A stretch of 64,000 nucleotides of DNA from Hydractinia symbiolongicarpus. Lineage: Eukaryota > Cnidaria > Hydrozoa > Anthoathecata > Hydractiniidae. The stretch's first letter is position 1, and each line of letters opens with the position of its first letter. Below are positions 24,449 through 37,030 of the stretch, piece after piece. The position numbers and the translations under genes were made by a program. The DNA is taken from NCBI RefSeq assembly GCF_029227915.1, contig NC_079882.1, positions 496,001-560,000 on the forward strand. Reading direction: 5' to 3'. The notes below the pieces were generated by a model, which saw only the letters and a program-made list of their open reading frames with translations, ran no database searches and was not told where the DNA came from.

Positions 24449-26072
24449 TCGTTCGGGAAATGGGTTTACTCCCTGGGTACTTTCTTTGTATACTTTTGAC
24501 TATACGGGCCGAGTCCGGGATTTACGAGATATCGCGTGTTTTCGTTTGCCGGCGATTAAACTTCTTTTTTTCAGCGTCTCATCAAAAATGAAAAAGTTTT
24601 TGAAAATTACATGTCTCAGGCGTTTTAGTGCTGAAAAAATAATTTAAAAAATCGTTCGGGAAATGAGTTTACTCCCTGGGTACTTTCTTTGTATACTTTT
24701 AACTATACGGGCCGAGTCCGGGATTTACGGGAAATCGCGGGTTTTCCTTTGCCGGCGATTAAACCTCTTTTATTCAGCGTCTCATCAAAAATGAAAAATT
24801 TTTTCAAAACTACAAGTCTCATGCGTTTTACTGGTGAAAAAATAATTTAAAAAATCGTTACGGGAATGGGTTTACTCCCTGGGTACTTTCTTTGTATACT
24901 TTTGACTATACGGGCCGAGTCCGGGATTTACGGGAAATCGCAGGTTTTCGTTTGCCGGGAATTAAACTTCTTTTATTCAGCTTCTCATCAAAAATGAAAA
25001 CATTTTTGAAAACTACAAATCTCATGCGTTTTAGTGATGAAAAAATAATTTAAAAAATCGTTCAGGAAATGAGTTTACTCCCTGGGTACTTTCTTTGTAT
25101 ACTTTTGACTATACGGGCCGAGTCCGGGATTTACGGGAAATCGCGGGTTTTCCTTTGCCGGCGATTGAACTTCTTTTATTCAGTGTCTCATCAAAAATAA
25201 ATTTTTTTTTGAAAACTACAAGTCTCATGCGTTTTAGTGATGAAAAAATAATTTAAAAAATCGTTCAGGAAATGCGTTTACTTCCTGGGTACTTTCTTTG
25301 TATACTTTTGACTATACGGGCCGAGTCAGGGATTTACGAGATATCGCGTGTTTTCGTTTGCCGGCGATTCAACATCTTTTTTTAAGCGTCTCATCAAAAA
25401 TGAAAAAGTTTTTGAAAATTACATGTCTCATGCGTTTTAGTGCTGAAAAAATAATTTAAAAAATCGTTCGGGAAATGAGTTTACTCCCTGGGTACTTTCT
25501 TTGTGTACTTTTGACTATACGGGCCGACTCCGGGATTTACGGGAAATCGCGGGTTTTCGTTTGCCGGCGATTAAACTTCTTCTATTCCGTGTCTCATCAA
25601 AAATGAAAACATTTTTTAAAACTACAAGTCTCATGCGTTTTAATGCTGAAAGAATAATTTAAAAAATCGTTCGGGAAATGAGTTTAATCCCTGGGTACTT
25701 TCTTTGTATACTTTTGACTATACGGGCCGAGTCCGGGATTTACGGGAAATCGCGTGTTTTCGTTTACCGGCGATTAAACCTCTTTTATTCAGCGTCTCAT
25801 CAAAAATGAAAAATTTTTTGAAAACTACAAGTCTCATGCGTTTTAGTGATGAAAAAATAATTTAAAAAATCGTTCGGGAAATGACTTTACTCCCTGGGTA
25901 CTTTCTTTGTATACTTTTGACTATACGGGCCGAGTCAGGGATTTTCGGGAAATCGCGGGTTTTCGTTTTCCGGCGATTAAACTTATTTTATTCAGCGTCT
26001 CATAAAAAATGAAAACATTTTTGAAAACTACAAATCTCATGAGTTTTATTGGCGAAAAAATAATTTTAAAAA
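24449..26072. repeat. 8-monomer HOR, copy 2 (1,624 bp)
   Basis: Immediate tandem copy of 22825-24448 with the same eight monomer types in the same order. The very high similarity indicates a recent duplication. Confidence 0.88.
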
Positions 26073-28913
26073 TCGTTCGGGAAATGGGTTTACTTCCTGG
26101 GTACTTTCTTTGTATACTTTTGACTATACGGGCCGAGTCCAGGATTTACAGGAAATCGCGGGTTTTCGTTTGCCGGCAATTAAACTTCTTTTATTCAGCG
26201 TCTCATCAAAAATGAAAACATTTTTGAAAACTACAAATCTCATGCGTTTTAGTGTTGAAAAAATAATTTAAAAAATCGTTCAGTAAATGAGTTTACTCCC
26301 TGGGTACTTTCTTTGTATACTTTTGACTATACGGGCCGAGTCAGGGATTTTCGGGAAATCGCGGGTTTTCGTTTTCCGGCGATTAAACTTATTTTATTCA
26401 GCGTCTCATAAAAAATGAAAACATTTTTGAAAACTACAAATCTCATGAGTTTTATTGGCGAAAAAATAATTTTAAAAATCGTTCGGGAAATGGGTTTACT
26501 TCCTGGGTACTTTCTTTGTATACTTTTGACTATACGGGCCGAGTCCAGGATTTACAGGAAATCGCGGGTTTTCGTTTGCCGGCAATTAAACTTCTTTTAT
26601 TCAGCGTCTCATCAAAAATGAAAACATTTTTGAAAACTACAAATCTCATGCGTTTTAGTGTTGAAAAAATAATTTAAAAAATCGTTCAGGAAATGAGTTT
26701 ACTCCCTGGGTACTTTCTTTGTATACTTTTGACTATACGGGCCGAGTCCGGGATTTACGGGAAATCGCGGGTTTTCTTTTGCCGGCGATTAAACTTCTTT
26801 TATTCAGCGTCTCATCAAAAATAATTTTTTTTTTGAAAACTACAAGTCTCATGCGTTTTAGTGATGAAAAATAAATTTAAAAAATCGTTCAGGAAATGAG
26901 TTTACTCCCTGGGCACTTTCTTTGTATACTTTTGACTATACGGGCCGAATCCGAGATTTACGAGATATCGCGTGTTTTCGTTTGCCGGCGATTAAACTTC
27001 TTTTTTTCAGCGTCTCATCAAAAATGAAAAAGTTTTTGAAAATTACATGTCTCATGCGTTTTTGTGCTGAAAAAATAATTTAAAAAATCGTTCGGGAAAT
27101 GACTTTACTCCCTGGGTAATTTCCCTCTATACTTTTGACTATACGGGTCGAGTTAGGGATTTACGGGAAATCGCGGGTTTTCCTTTGCCGGCGATTAAAC
27201 CTCTTTTATTCAGCGTCTCATCAAAAATGAAAAATTATTTCAAAACTACAAGTCTCATGCGTTTTACTGGTGAAAAAATAATTTAAAAAACCGTTACGGG
27301 AATGGGTTTACTCCCTGGGTACTTTCTTTGTATACTTTTGACTATACGGGCCGAGTCCGGGATTTACGGGAAATCGCAGGTTTTCGTTTGCCGGGAATTA
27401 AACTTCTTTTATTCAGCTTCTCATCAAAAATGAAAACATTTTTGAAAACTACAAATCTCATGCGTTTTAGTGATGAAAAAATAATTTAAAAAATCGTTCA
27501 GGAAATGAGTTTACTCCCTGGGTACTTTCTTTGTATACTTTTGACTATACGGGCCGAGTCCGGGATTTACGGGAAATCGCGGGTTTTCCTTTGCCGGCGA
27601 TTGAACTTCTTTTATTCAGTGTCTCATCAAAAATAAATTTTTTTTTGAAAACTACAAGTCTCATGCGTTTTAGTGATGAAAAAATAATTTAAAAAATCGT
27701 TCAGGAAATGCGTTTACTTCCTGGGTACTTTCTTTGTATACTTTTGACTATACGGGCCGAGTCAGGGATTTACGAGATATCGCGTGTTTTCGTTTGCCGG
27801 CGATTCAACATCTTTTTTTAAGCGTCTCATCAAAAATGAAAAAGTTTTTGAAAATTACATGTCTCATGCGTTTTAGTGCTGAAAAAATAATTTAAAAAAT
27901 CGTTCGGGAAATGAGTTTACTCCCTGGGTACTTTCTTTGTGTACTTTTGACTATACGGGCCGACTCCGGGATTTACGGGAAATCGCGGGTTTTCGTTTGC
28001 CGGCGATTAAACTTCTTCTATTCCGTGTCTCATCAAAAATGAAAACATTTTTTAAAACTACAAGTCTCATGCGTTTTAATGCTGAAAGAATAATTTAAAA
28101 AATCGTTCGGGAAATGAGTTTACTCCCTGGGTACTTTCTTTGTATACTTTTGACTATACGGGCCGAGTCCGGGATTTACGGGAAATCGCGTGTTTTCGTT
28201 TACCGGCGATTAAACCTCTTTTATTCAGCGTCTCATCAAAAATGAAAAATTTTTTGAAAACTACAAGTCTCATGCGTTTTAGTGATGAAAAAATAATTTA
28301 AAAAATCGTTCGGGAAATGACTTTACTCCCTGGGTACTTTCTTTGTGTACTTTTGACTATACGGGCCGACTCCGGGATTTACGGGAAATCGCGGGTTTTC
28401 GTTTGCCGGCGATTAAACTTCTTCTATTCCGTGTCTCATCAAAAATGAAAACATTTTTTAAAACTACAAGTCTCATGCGTTTTAATGCTGAAAGAATAAT
28501 TTAAAAAATCGTTCGGGAAATGAGTTTACTCCCTGGGTACTTTCTTTGTATACTTTTGACTATACGGGCAGAGTCCGGGATTTTCGGGAAATCACGGGTT
28601 TTCGTTTTCCGGCGATTAAACTTATTTTATTTAGCGTCTCATAAAAAATGAAAACATTTTTGAAAACTACAAATCTCATGCGTTTTATTGGTGAAAAAAT
28701 AATTTAAAAAATCGTTCGGGAAATGGGTTTACTCCCCGGGTACTTTCTTTGTATACTTTTGACTATACGGGCCGAGTCCCGGATTTACGGACATCGCGGG
28801 TTTTCGTTTGCCGGCAATTAAACTTCTTTTATTCAGCGTCTCATCAAAAATAAAAACATTTTTGAAAACTATAAGTCTCATGCGTTTTAGTGATGACAAA
28901 ATACTTTAAAAAA

Positions 28914-30937
28914 TCGTTCGGGAAATGAGTTTACTCCCTGGGTACTTTCTTTGTATACTTCTGACTATACGGGCCGAGTCAGGGATTTACGGGAAATCGC
29001 GGGTTTTCGTTTGCCGGCGATTAAACTTCTTTTATTCAGCGCCTCATTAAAAATGAAAACATTTTTGAAAACTACAAGTGTCATGCGTTTAGTGCTGAAA
29101 AAATAATTTAAAAAATCGTTCGGGAAGTCAGTTTACTCCCTGGGAACTTTCTTTATATACATACGACTATACGGGCAAAGCCCGGGATTTACGGGAAATC
29201 GTGGGATTTCGTTTGCCAGCGATTAAACTTCTTTTATTCAGCGTCTCATCAAAAATAAAAACGTTTTTGAAAATTACAAGTCTCATGGGTTTTAGTAATG
29301 AAAAAATAATTTAAAAAATCGTTCGAGAAATGGGTTTACTCACTGGGTACCTTCTTTGTATACTTTTGACTATACGGATCGTGGCCAGGATTTAGGAGAA
29401 ATCGCGAGTTTTCGTTTGCCGGTGATTAAACTTCTTTTATTCAGCGTCTCATCAAAAATGAAAAAAATTATGAAAACTACAAGTCTCATGCGTTTTAGTG
29501 ATGAAAAATAATTTAAAAAATCGTTCAGGAAATGAGTTTACTCCCTGGGTACTTTCTTTGTATACTTTTAACTATACGGGCCGAGTCCGGGATTTTCGGA
29601 AAATCGCGTGTTTTCGTTTGCCGGCGATTGAACTTCTTTTATTCAACGTCTCATGAAAAATGAAAACAGTTTTAAAAACTACAAGTCTCATGCGTTTTAG
29701 TGCTGAAAAATAATTTAAAAAATCGTTCGGGAAATGAGTTTACTCCCTGGGTACTTTCTTTGTAGACTTTTGACTATACGGGCCGAGTCCGGGATTTACG
29801 GGAAATCGCGGGTTTTCGTTTGCCGGCAATTAAACTTCTTTTATTCAGCGCCTCATTAAAAATGAAAACATTTTTGAAAACTACAAGTGTCATGCGTTTA
29901 GTGCTGAAAAAATAATTTAAAAAATCGTTCGGGAAGTCAGTTTACTCCCTGGGAACTTTCTTTATATACATACGACTATACGGGCAAAGCCCAGGATTTA
30001 CGGGAAATCGCGGGATTTCGTTTGCCAGCGATTAAACTTCTTTTATTCAGCGTCTCATCAAAAATAAAAACGTTTTTGAAAATTACAAGTCTCATGGGTT
30101 TTAGTAATGAAAAAATAATTTAAAAAATCGTTCGAGAAATGGGTTTACTCACTGGGTACCTTCTTTGTATACTTTTGACTATACGGATCGTGGCCAGGAT
30201 TTAGGAGAAATCGCGGGTTTTCGTTTGCCGGTGATTAAACTTCTTTTATTCAGCGTCTCATCAAAAATGAAAAAAATTATGAAAACTACAAGTCTCATGC
30301 GTTTTAGTGATGAAAAATAATTTAAAAAATCGTTCAGGAAATGAGTTTACTCCCTGGGTACTTTCTTTGTATACTTTTAACTATACGGGCCGAGTGCGGG
30401 ATTTTCGGAAAATCGCGTGTTTTCGTTTGCCGGCGATTAAACTTTTATTTTTCAGCGTCTCATCAAAAATAAAAATTTTTCTGAAAACTACAAGTCTCAT
30501 GCATTTTAGTGCTGAAAAAATAATTTAAAAAATCGTTCGGGAAATGAGTTTACTCCCTGGGTACTTTCTTTGTGTACTTTTGACTATACGGGCCGACTCC
30601 GGGGTTTACGGGAAATCGCGGGTTTTCGTTTGCCGGCGATTGAACTTCTTTTATTCAACGTCTCATGAAAAATGAAAACAGTTTTAAAAACTACAAGTCT
30701 CATGCGTTTTAGTGCTGAAAAATAATTTAAAAAATCGTTCGGGAAATGAGTTTACTCCCTGGGTACTTTCTTTGTAGACTTTTGACTATACGGGCCGAGT
30801 CCGGGATTTACGGGAAATCGCGGGTTTTCGTTTGCCGGCAATTAAACTTCTTTTATTAAGCGTCTCATCAAAAATGAAAACATTTTTGAAAACTACAAAT
30901 CTCATGCGTTTTAGAGGTGAAAAAATAATTTAAAAAA
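28914..30937. repeat. Diverged tetramer HOR (809/810 bp)
   Basis: Two tetramers, 28914-29722 and 29723-30532, then two further monomers at 30533 and 30735. The second monomer (29116, 29925) is the most diverged type near here: gggaactttc, tatatacatacgactatac, gggcaaagcc and gtttgccagc. The third carries cggatcgtggccagg. Several monomers are 202 bp because one base is missing in tgcgtttagtg or in aaaaataattt, which gives 809 rather than 812. The monomers at 29521 and 30533 share gaaaacagttttaaaaac. Confidence 0.83.
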
Positions 30938-33900
30938 TCGTTCAGGAAATGAGTTTACTCCCTGGGTACTTTCTTTGTATACTTTTGACTATACGGGCCG
31001 AGTCCGGGATTTACGGGAAATCGCGGGTTTTCCTTTGCCGGCGATTAAACTTCTTTTATTCAGCGTCTCATCAAAAATAAATTTTTTTTTGAAAACTACA
31101 AGTCTCATGCGTTTTAGTGATGAAAAAATAATTTAAAAAATCGTTCAGGAAATGAGTTTACTCCCTGGGTACTTTCTTTGTATACTTTTGACCATACGGG
31201 CCGAGTCCGGGATTTACGAGATATCGCGTGTTTTCGTTTGCCGGCGATTAAACTTCTTTTTTTCAGCGTCTCATCAAAAATGAAAAAGTTTTTGAAAATT
31301 ACATGTCTCAGGCGTTTTAGTGCTGAAAAAATAATTTAAAAAATCGTTCGGGAAATGAGTTTACTCCCTGGGTACTTTCTTTGTGTACTTTTGACTATAC
31401 GGGCCGAGTCCGGGATTTACGGGAAATCGCGCGTTTTCGTTTGCCGGCAATTAAACTTCTTTTATTCAGCGTCTCATCAAAAATGAAAACATTTTTGAAA
31501 ACTACAAGTCTCATGCGTTTTAGTAATGAAAAAAAAATTTAAAAAATCGTTCAGGAAATGAGTTTACTCCCTGGGTACTTTCTTTGTATACTTTTAACTA
31601 TACGGGCCGAGTTCGGGATTTACGGGAAATCGCGGGTTTTCCTTTGCCGGCAATTAAACCTCTTTTATTCAGCGTCTCATCAAAAATGAAAAAAATTTTC
31701 AAAACTACAAGTCTCATGCGTTTTAGTGATGAAAAAATAATTTAAAAAATCGTTCGGGAAATGAGTTTACTCCCTGGGTACTTTCTCTGTATACTTTTGA
31801 CTATACGGGCCGAGTCCGGGATTTGCGGGAAATCGCGGGTTTTCGTTTGCCGGCGATTAAACTTATTTTATTCAGCGTCTCATAAAAAATGAAAACAATT
31901 TTGAAAACTACAAGTCTCGTGCGTTTTACTGGTGAAAAAATAATTTAAAAAATCGTTCCGGGAATGGGTTTACTCCCTGGGTACTTTCTTTGTATACTTT
32001 TGACTATACGGGCCGAGTCCGGGATTTACGGGAAATCGCGGGTTTTCGTTTGCCGGCAATTAAACTTCTTTTATTAAGCGTCTCATTAAAAATGAAAACA
32101 TTTTTGAAAACTACAAATCTCATGCGTTTTAGAGGTGAAAAAATAATTTAAAAAATAGTTCAGGAAATGAGTTTACTCCCTGGGTACTTTCTTTGTATAC
32201 TTTTGACTATACGGGCCGAGTCCGGGATTTAAGGGAAATCGCGGGTTTTCCTTTGCCGGCGATTAAACTTCTTTTATTCAGCGTCTCATCAAAAATGAAA
32301 AAAATTTTCAAAACTACAAGTCTCATGCGTTTTAGTGATGAAAAAATAATTTAAAAAATCGTTCGGGAAATGAGTTTACTCCCTGGGTACTTTCTCTGTA
32401 TACTTTTGACTATACGGGCCGAGTCCGGGATTTGCGGGAAATCGCGGGTTTTCGTTTGCCGGCGATTAAACTTATTTTATTCAGCGTCTCATAAAAAATG
32501 AAAACAATTTTGAAAACTACAAATCTCATGCGTTTTAGAGGTGAAAAAATAATTTAAAAAATCGTTCAGGAAATGAGTTTACTCCCTGGGTACTTTCTTT
32601 GTATACTTTTGACTATACGGGCCGAGTCCGGGATTTACGGGAAATCACGGGTTTTCCTTTGCCGGCGATTAAACTTCTTTTATTCAGCGTCTCATCAAAA
32701 ATAAATTTTTTTTTGAAAACTACAAGTCTCATGCGTTTTAGTGATGAAAAAATAATTTAAAAAATCGTTCAGGAAATGAGTTTACTCCCTGGGTACTTTC
32801 TTTGTATACTTTTGACCATACGGGCCGAGTCCGGGATTTACGAGATATCGCGTGTTTTCGTTTGCCGGCGATTAAACTTCTTTTTTTCAGCGTCTCATCA
32901 AAAATGAAAAAGTTTTTGAAAATTACATGTCTCATGCGTTTTAGTGCTGAAAAAATAATTTAAAAAATCGTTCGGGAAATGAGTTTAGTCTCCCTGGGTA
33001 CTTTCTTTGTGTACTTTTGACTATACGGGCCGAGTTCGGGATTTACGGGAAATCGCGGGTTTTCGTTTGCCGGCAATTAAACTTCTTTTATTCAGCGTCT
33101 CATCAAAAATGAAAACATTTTTGAAAACTACAAGTCTCATGCGTTTTAGTGATGAAAAAAAAATTTAAAAAATCGTTCAGGAAATGAGTTTACTCCCTGG
33201 GTACTTTCTTTGTATACTTTTAACTATACGGGTCGAGTTCGGGATTTACGGGAAATCGCGGGTTTTCCTTTGCCGGTGATTAAACCTCTTTTATTCAGCG
33301 TCTCATCAAAAATAAAAAAAATTTTCAAAACTACAAGTCTCATGCGTTTTAGTGATGAAAAAATAATTTAAAAAATCGTTCGGGAAATGAGTTTACTCCC
33401 TGGGTACTTTCTCTGTATACTTTTGACTATACGGGCCGAGTCCGGGATTTGCGGGAAATCGCGAGTTTTCCTTTGCCGGCGATTAAACTTCTTTTATTCA
33501 GCGTCTCATCAAAAATAAATTTTTTTTTGAAAACTACAAGTGTCATGCGTTTTAGTGATGAAAAAATAATTTAAAAAATCGTTCAGGAAATGAGTTTACT
33601 CCCTGGGTACTTTCTTTGTATACTTTTGACTATACGGGCCGAGTCCGGGATTTACGAGATATCGCGTGTTTTCGTTTGCCGGCGATTAAACTTCTTTTAT
33701 TCAGCGTCTCATCAAAAATGAAAACATTTTTGAAAACTACAAGTCTCATGCGTTTTAGTGATGAAAAAAAAATTTAAAAAATCGTTCAGGAAATGAGTTT
33801 ACTCCCTGGGTACTTTCTTTGTATACTTTTAACTATACGGGTCGAGTTCGGGATTTACGGGAAATCGCGGGTTTTCCTTTGCCGGCGATTAAACCTCTTT

Positions 33901-36900
33901 TATTCAGCGTCTCATCAAAAATGAAAAAAATTTTCAAAACTACAAGTCTCATGCGTTTTAGTGATGAAAAAATAATTTAAAAAATCGTTCGGGAAATGAG
34001 TTTACTCCCTGGGTACTTTCTCTGTATACTTTTGACTATACGGGCCGAGTCCGGGATTTGCGGGAAATCGCGGGTTTCCGTTTGCCGGCGATTAAACTTA
34101 TTTTATTCAGCGTCTCATAAAAAATGAAAACAATTTTGAAAACTACAAGTCTCATGCGTTTTACTGGTGAAAAAATAATTTAAAAAATCGTTCCGGGAAT
34201 GGGTTTACTCCCTGGGTACTTTCTTTGTATACTTTTGACTATACGGGCCGAGTCCGGGATTTACGGGAAATCGCGGGTTTTCCTTTGCCGGCGATTAAAC
34301 TTCTTTTATTCAGCGTCTCATCAAAAATAAATTTTTTTTTGAAAACTACAAGTGTCATGCGTTTTAGTGATGAAAAAATGATTTAAAAAATCGTTCAGGA
34401 AATGAGTTTACTCCCTGGGTACTTTCTTTGTATACTTTTGACTATACGGGCCGAGTCCGGGATTTACGAGATATCGCGTGTTTTCGTTTGCCGGCGATTA
34501 AACTTCTTTTTTTCAGCGTCTCATCAAAAATGAAAAAGTTTTTGAAAATTACATGTCTCATGCGTTTTAGTGCTGAAAAAATAATTTAAAAAATCGTTCG
34601 GGAAATGAGTTTACTCCCTGGGTACTTTCTTTGTGTACTTTTGACTATACGGGCCGAGTCCGGGATTTACGGGAAATCGCGGGTTTTCGTTTGCCGGCAA
34701 TTAAACTTCTTTTATTCAGCGTCTCATCAAAAATGAAAACATTTTTGAAAACTACAAGTCTCATGCGTTTTAGTGATGAAAAAAAAATTTAAAAAATCGT
34801 TCAGGAAATGAGTTTACTCCCTGGGTACTTTCTTTGTATACTTTTAACTATACGGGTCGAGTTCGGGATTTACGGGAAATCGCGGGTTTTCCTTTGCCGG
34901 CGATTAAACCTCTTTTATTCAGCGTCTCATCAAAAATGAAAAAAATTTTCAAAACTACAAGTCTCATGCGTTTTAGTGATGAAAAAATAATTTAAAAAAT
35001 CGTTCGGGAAATGAGTTTACTCCCTGGGTACTTTCTCTGTATACTTTTGACTATACGGGCCGAGTCCGGGATTTGCGGGAAATCGCGGGTTTCCGTTTGC
35101 CGGCGATTAAACTTATTTTATTCAGCGTCTCATAAAAAATGAAAACAATTTTGAAAACTACAAGTCTCATGCGTTTTAGTGATGAAAAAATAATTTAAAA
35201 AATCGTTCAGGAAGTGAGTTTACTCCCTGGGTACTTTCTTTGTATACTTTTGACTATACGGGCCGAGTCCGGGATTTACGAGATATCGCGTGTTTTCGTT
35301 TGCCGGCGATTAAACTTCTTTTTTTCAGCGTCTCATCAAAAATGAAAAAGTTTTTGAAAATTACATGTCTCATGCGTTTTAGTGCTGAAAAAATAATTTA
35401 AAAAATCGTTCGGGAAGTGAGTTTACTCCCTGGGTACTTTCTTTGTATACTTTTGACTATACGGGCCGAGTCCGGGATTTACAGGAAATCGCGGGTTTTC
35501 CTTTGCCGGCGAATAAACTTCTTTTATTCAGCGTCTCATCAAAAATAAATTTTTTTTTGAAAACTACATGTCTCATGCGTTTTAGTGCTGAAAAAATAAT
35601 TTAAAAAATCGTTCGGGAAATGAGTTTACTCCCTGGGTACTTTCTTTGTGTACTTTTGACTATACGGGCCGACTCCGGGATTTACGGGAAATCGCGGGTT
35701 TTCGTTTGCCGGCGATAAAACTTCTTTTATTCCGTGTCTCATTGAAAATGAAAACATTTTTTAAAACTACAAGTCTCATGCGTTTTAATGCTGAAAAAAT
35801 AATTTAAAAAATCGTTCGGGAAATGAGTTTACTCCCTGGGTACTTTCTTTGTATACTTTTGACTATACGGGCCGAGTCCGGAATTTTACGGGAAATCGCG
35901 TGTTTTCGTTTACCGGCGATTAAACCTCTTTTATTCAGCGTCTTATCAAAAATGAAAAATTTTTTGAAAACTACAAGTCTCATGCGTTTTAGCGATGAAA
36001 AAATAATTTAAAAAATCGTTCGGGAAATGAGTTTACTCCCTGGGTACTTTCTTTGTATACTTTTGACTATACGGGCCGAGTCAGGGATTTTCGGGAAATC
36101 GCGGGTTTTTGTTTTCCGGCGATTAAACTTATTTTGTTCAGCGTCTCATAAAAAATGAACACATTTTTGAAAACTACAAATCTCATGAGTTTTATTGGTG
36201 AAAAAATAATTTTAAAAATCGTTCGGGCAATGGGTTTACTCCCTGGGTACTTTCTTTGTATACTTTTGACTATACGGGCCGAGTCCAGGATTTACAGGAA
36301 ATCGCGGGTTTTCGTTTGCCGGCAATTAAACTTCTTTTATTCAGCGTCTCATCAAAAATGAAAAAAATTTTCAAAACTACAAGTCTTATGCGTTTTAGTG
36401 ATGAAAAAATAATTTAAAAAATCGTTCGGGAAATGCGTTTACTCCCTGGGTACTTTCTCTGTATACTTTTGACTATACGGGCCGAGTCCGGGATTTGCGG
36501 GAAATCGCGGGTTTTCGTTTGCCGGCGATTCAACTTATTTTATTCAGCGTCTCATAAAAAATGAAAACATTTTTGAAAACTACAAATCTCATGCGTTGTA
36601 GTGATGAAAAAATAATTTAAAAAATCGTTCAGGAAATGAGTTTACTCCCTGGGCACTTTCTTTGTATACTTTTGACTATACGGGCCGAGTCCGGGATTTA
36701 CGGGAAATCGCGGGTTTTCCTTTGCCGGCGATTAAACTTCTTTTATTCAGCGTCTCATCAAAAATAATTTTTTTTTTGAAAACTACAAGTCTCATGCGTT
36801 TTAGTGATGAAGAAATAATTTAAAAAATCGTTCAGGAAATGAGTTTACTTCCTGGGTACTTTCTTTGTATACTTTTGACTATACGGGCCGAGTCCGGGAT

Positions 36901-37030
36901 TTACGGGATATCGCGTGTTTTCGTTTGCCGGCGATTAAACTTCTTTTATTCAGCGTCTCATCAAAAATAAATTTTCTTTTGAAAACTACAAGTCTCATGC
37001 GTTTTAGTGATGAAAAAATAATTTAAAAAA
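30938..37030. repeat. Mixed block, 4- and 5-monomer duplications
   Basis: About 30 full-length monomers related to the left block (acgagatatcgcgtg, ataaattttttttt and ttgcgggaaatcg types). 33782-34187 is repeated at 34797-35202, 1,015 bp away, with the shared rare cgggtttccg. The gtgtcatgcg variant recurs 812 bp apart (33541 and 34353). The agaggtg variant marks monomer ends near 30913, 32128 and 32533. The monomer at 32968 is 205 bp, with gt inserted in gagtttagtctccctggg. The one at 35812 is 204 bp. No gene is present. Confidence 0.82.

Larger units (their letters stand above)
20592..28913. repeat. HOR block without shortened monomers
   Basis: Continues the 9.7-20.6 kb family, but the position once held by the 152-bp monomer is now full length. 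Measured from the monomer after the ttggcg and aattttaaaaa tail, units start at 20592, 21607, 22825, 24449, 26073 and 26479. Their lengths are 1,015, 1,218, 1,624, 1,624 and 406 bp: 5, 6, 8, 8 and 2 monomers with no net indel. From 27181 to about 28320 the body of the 8-mer appears again, 2,436 bp (12 monomers) after 24975. No gene is present. Confidence 0.86.

Noticed and set aside
32968-33172. gt insertion in gagtttagtctccctggg as a transposon footprint
   Set aside because: Only two bases are added, with no element and no target duplication beyond that. A small replication error explains it as well.
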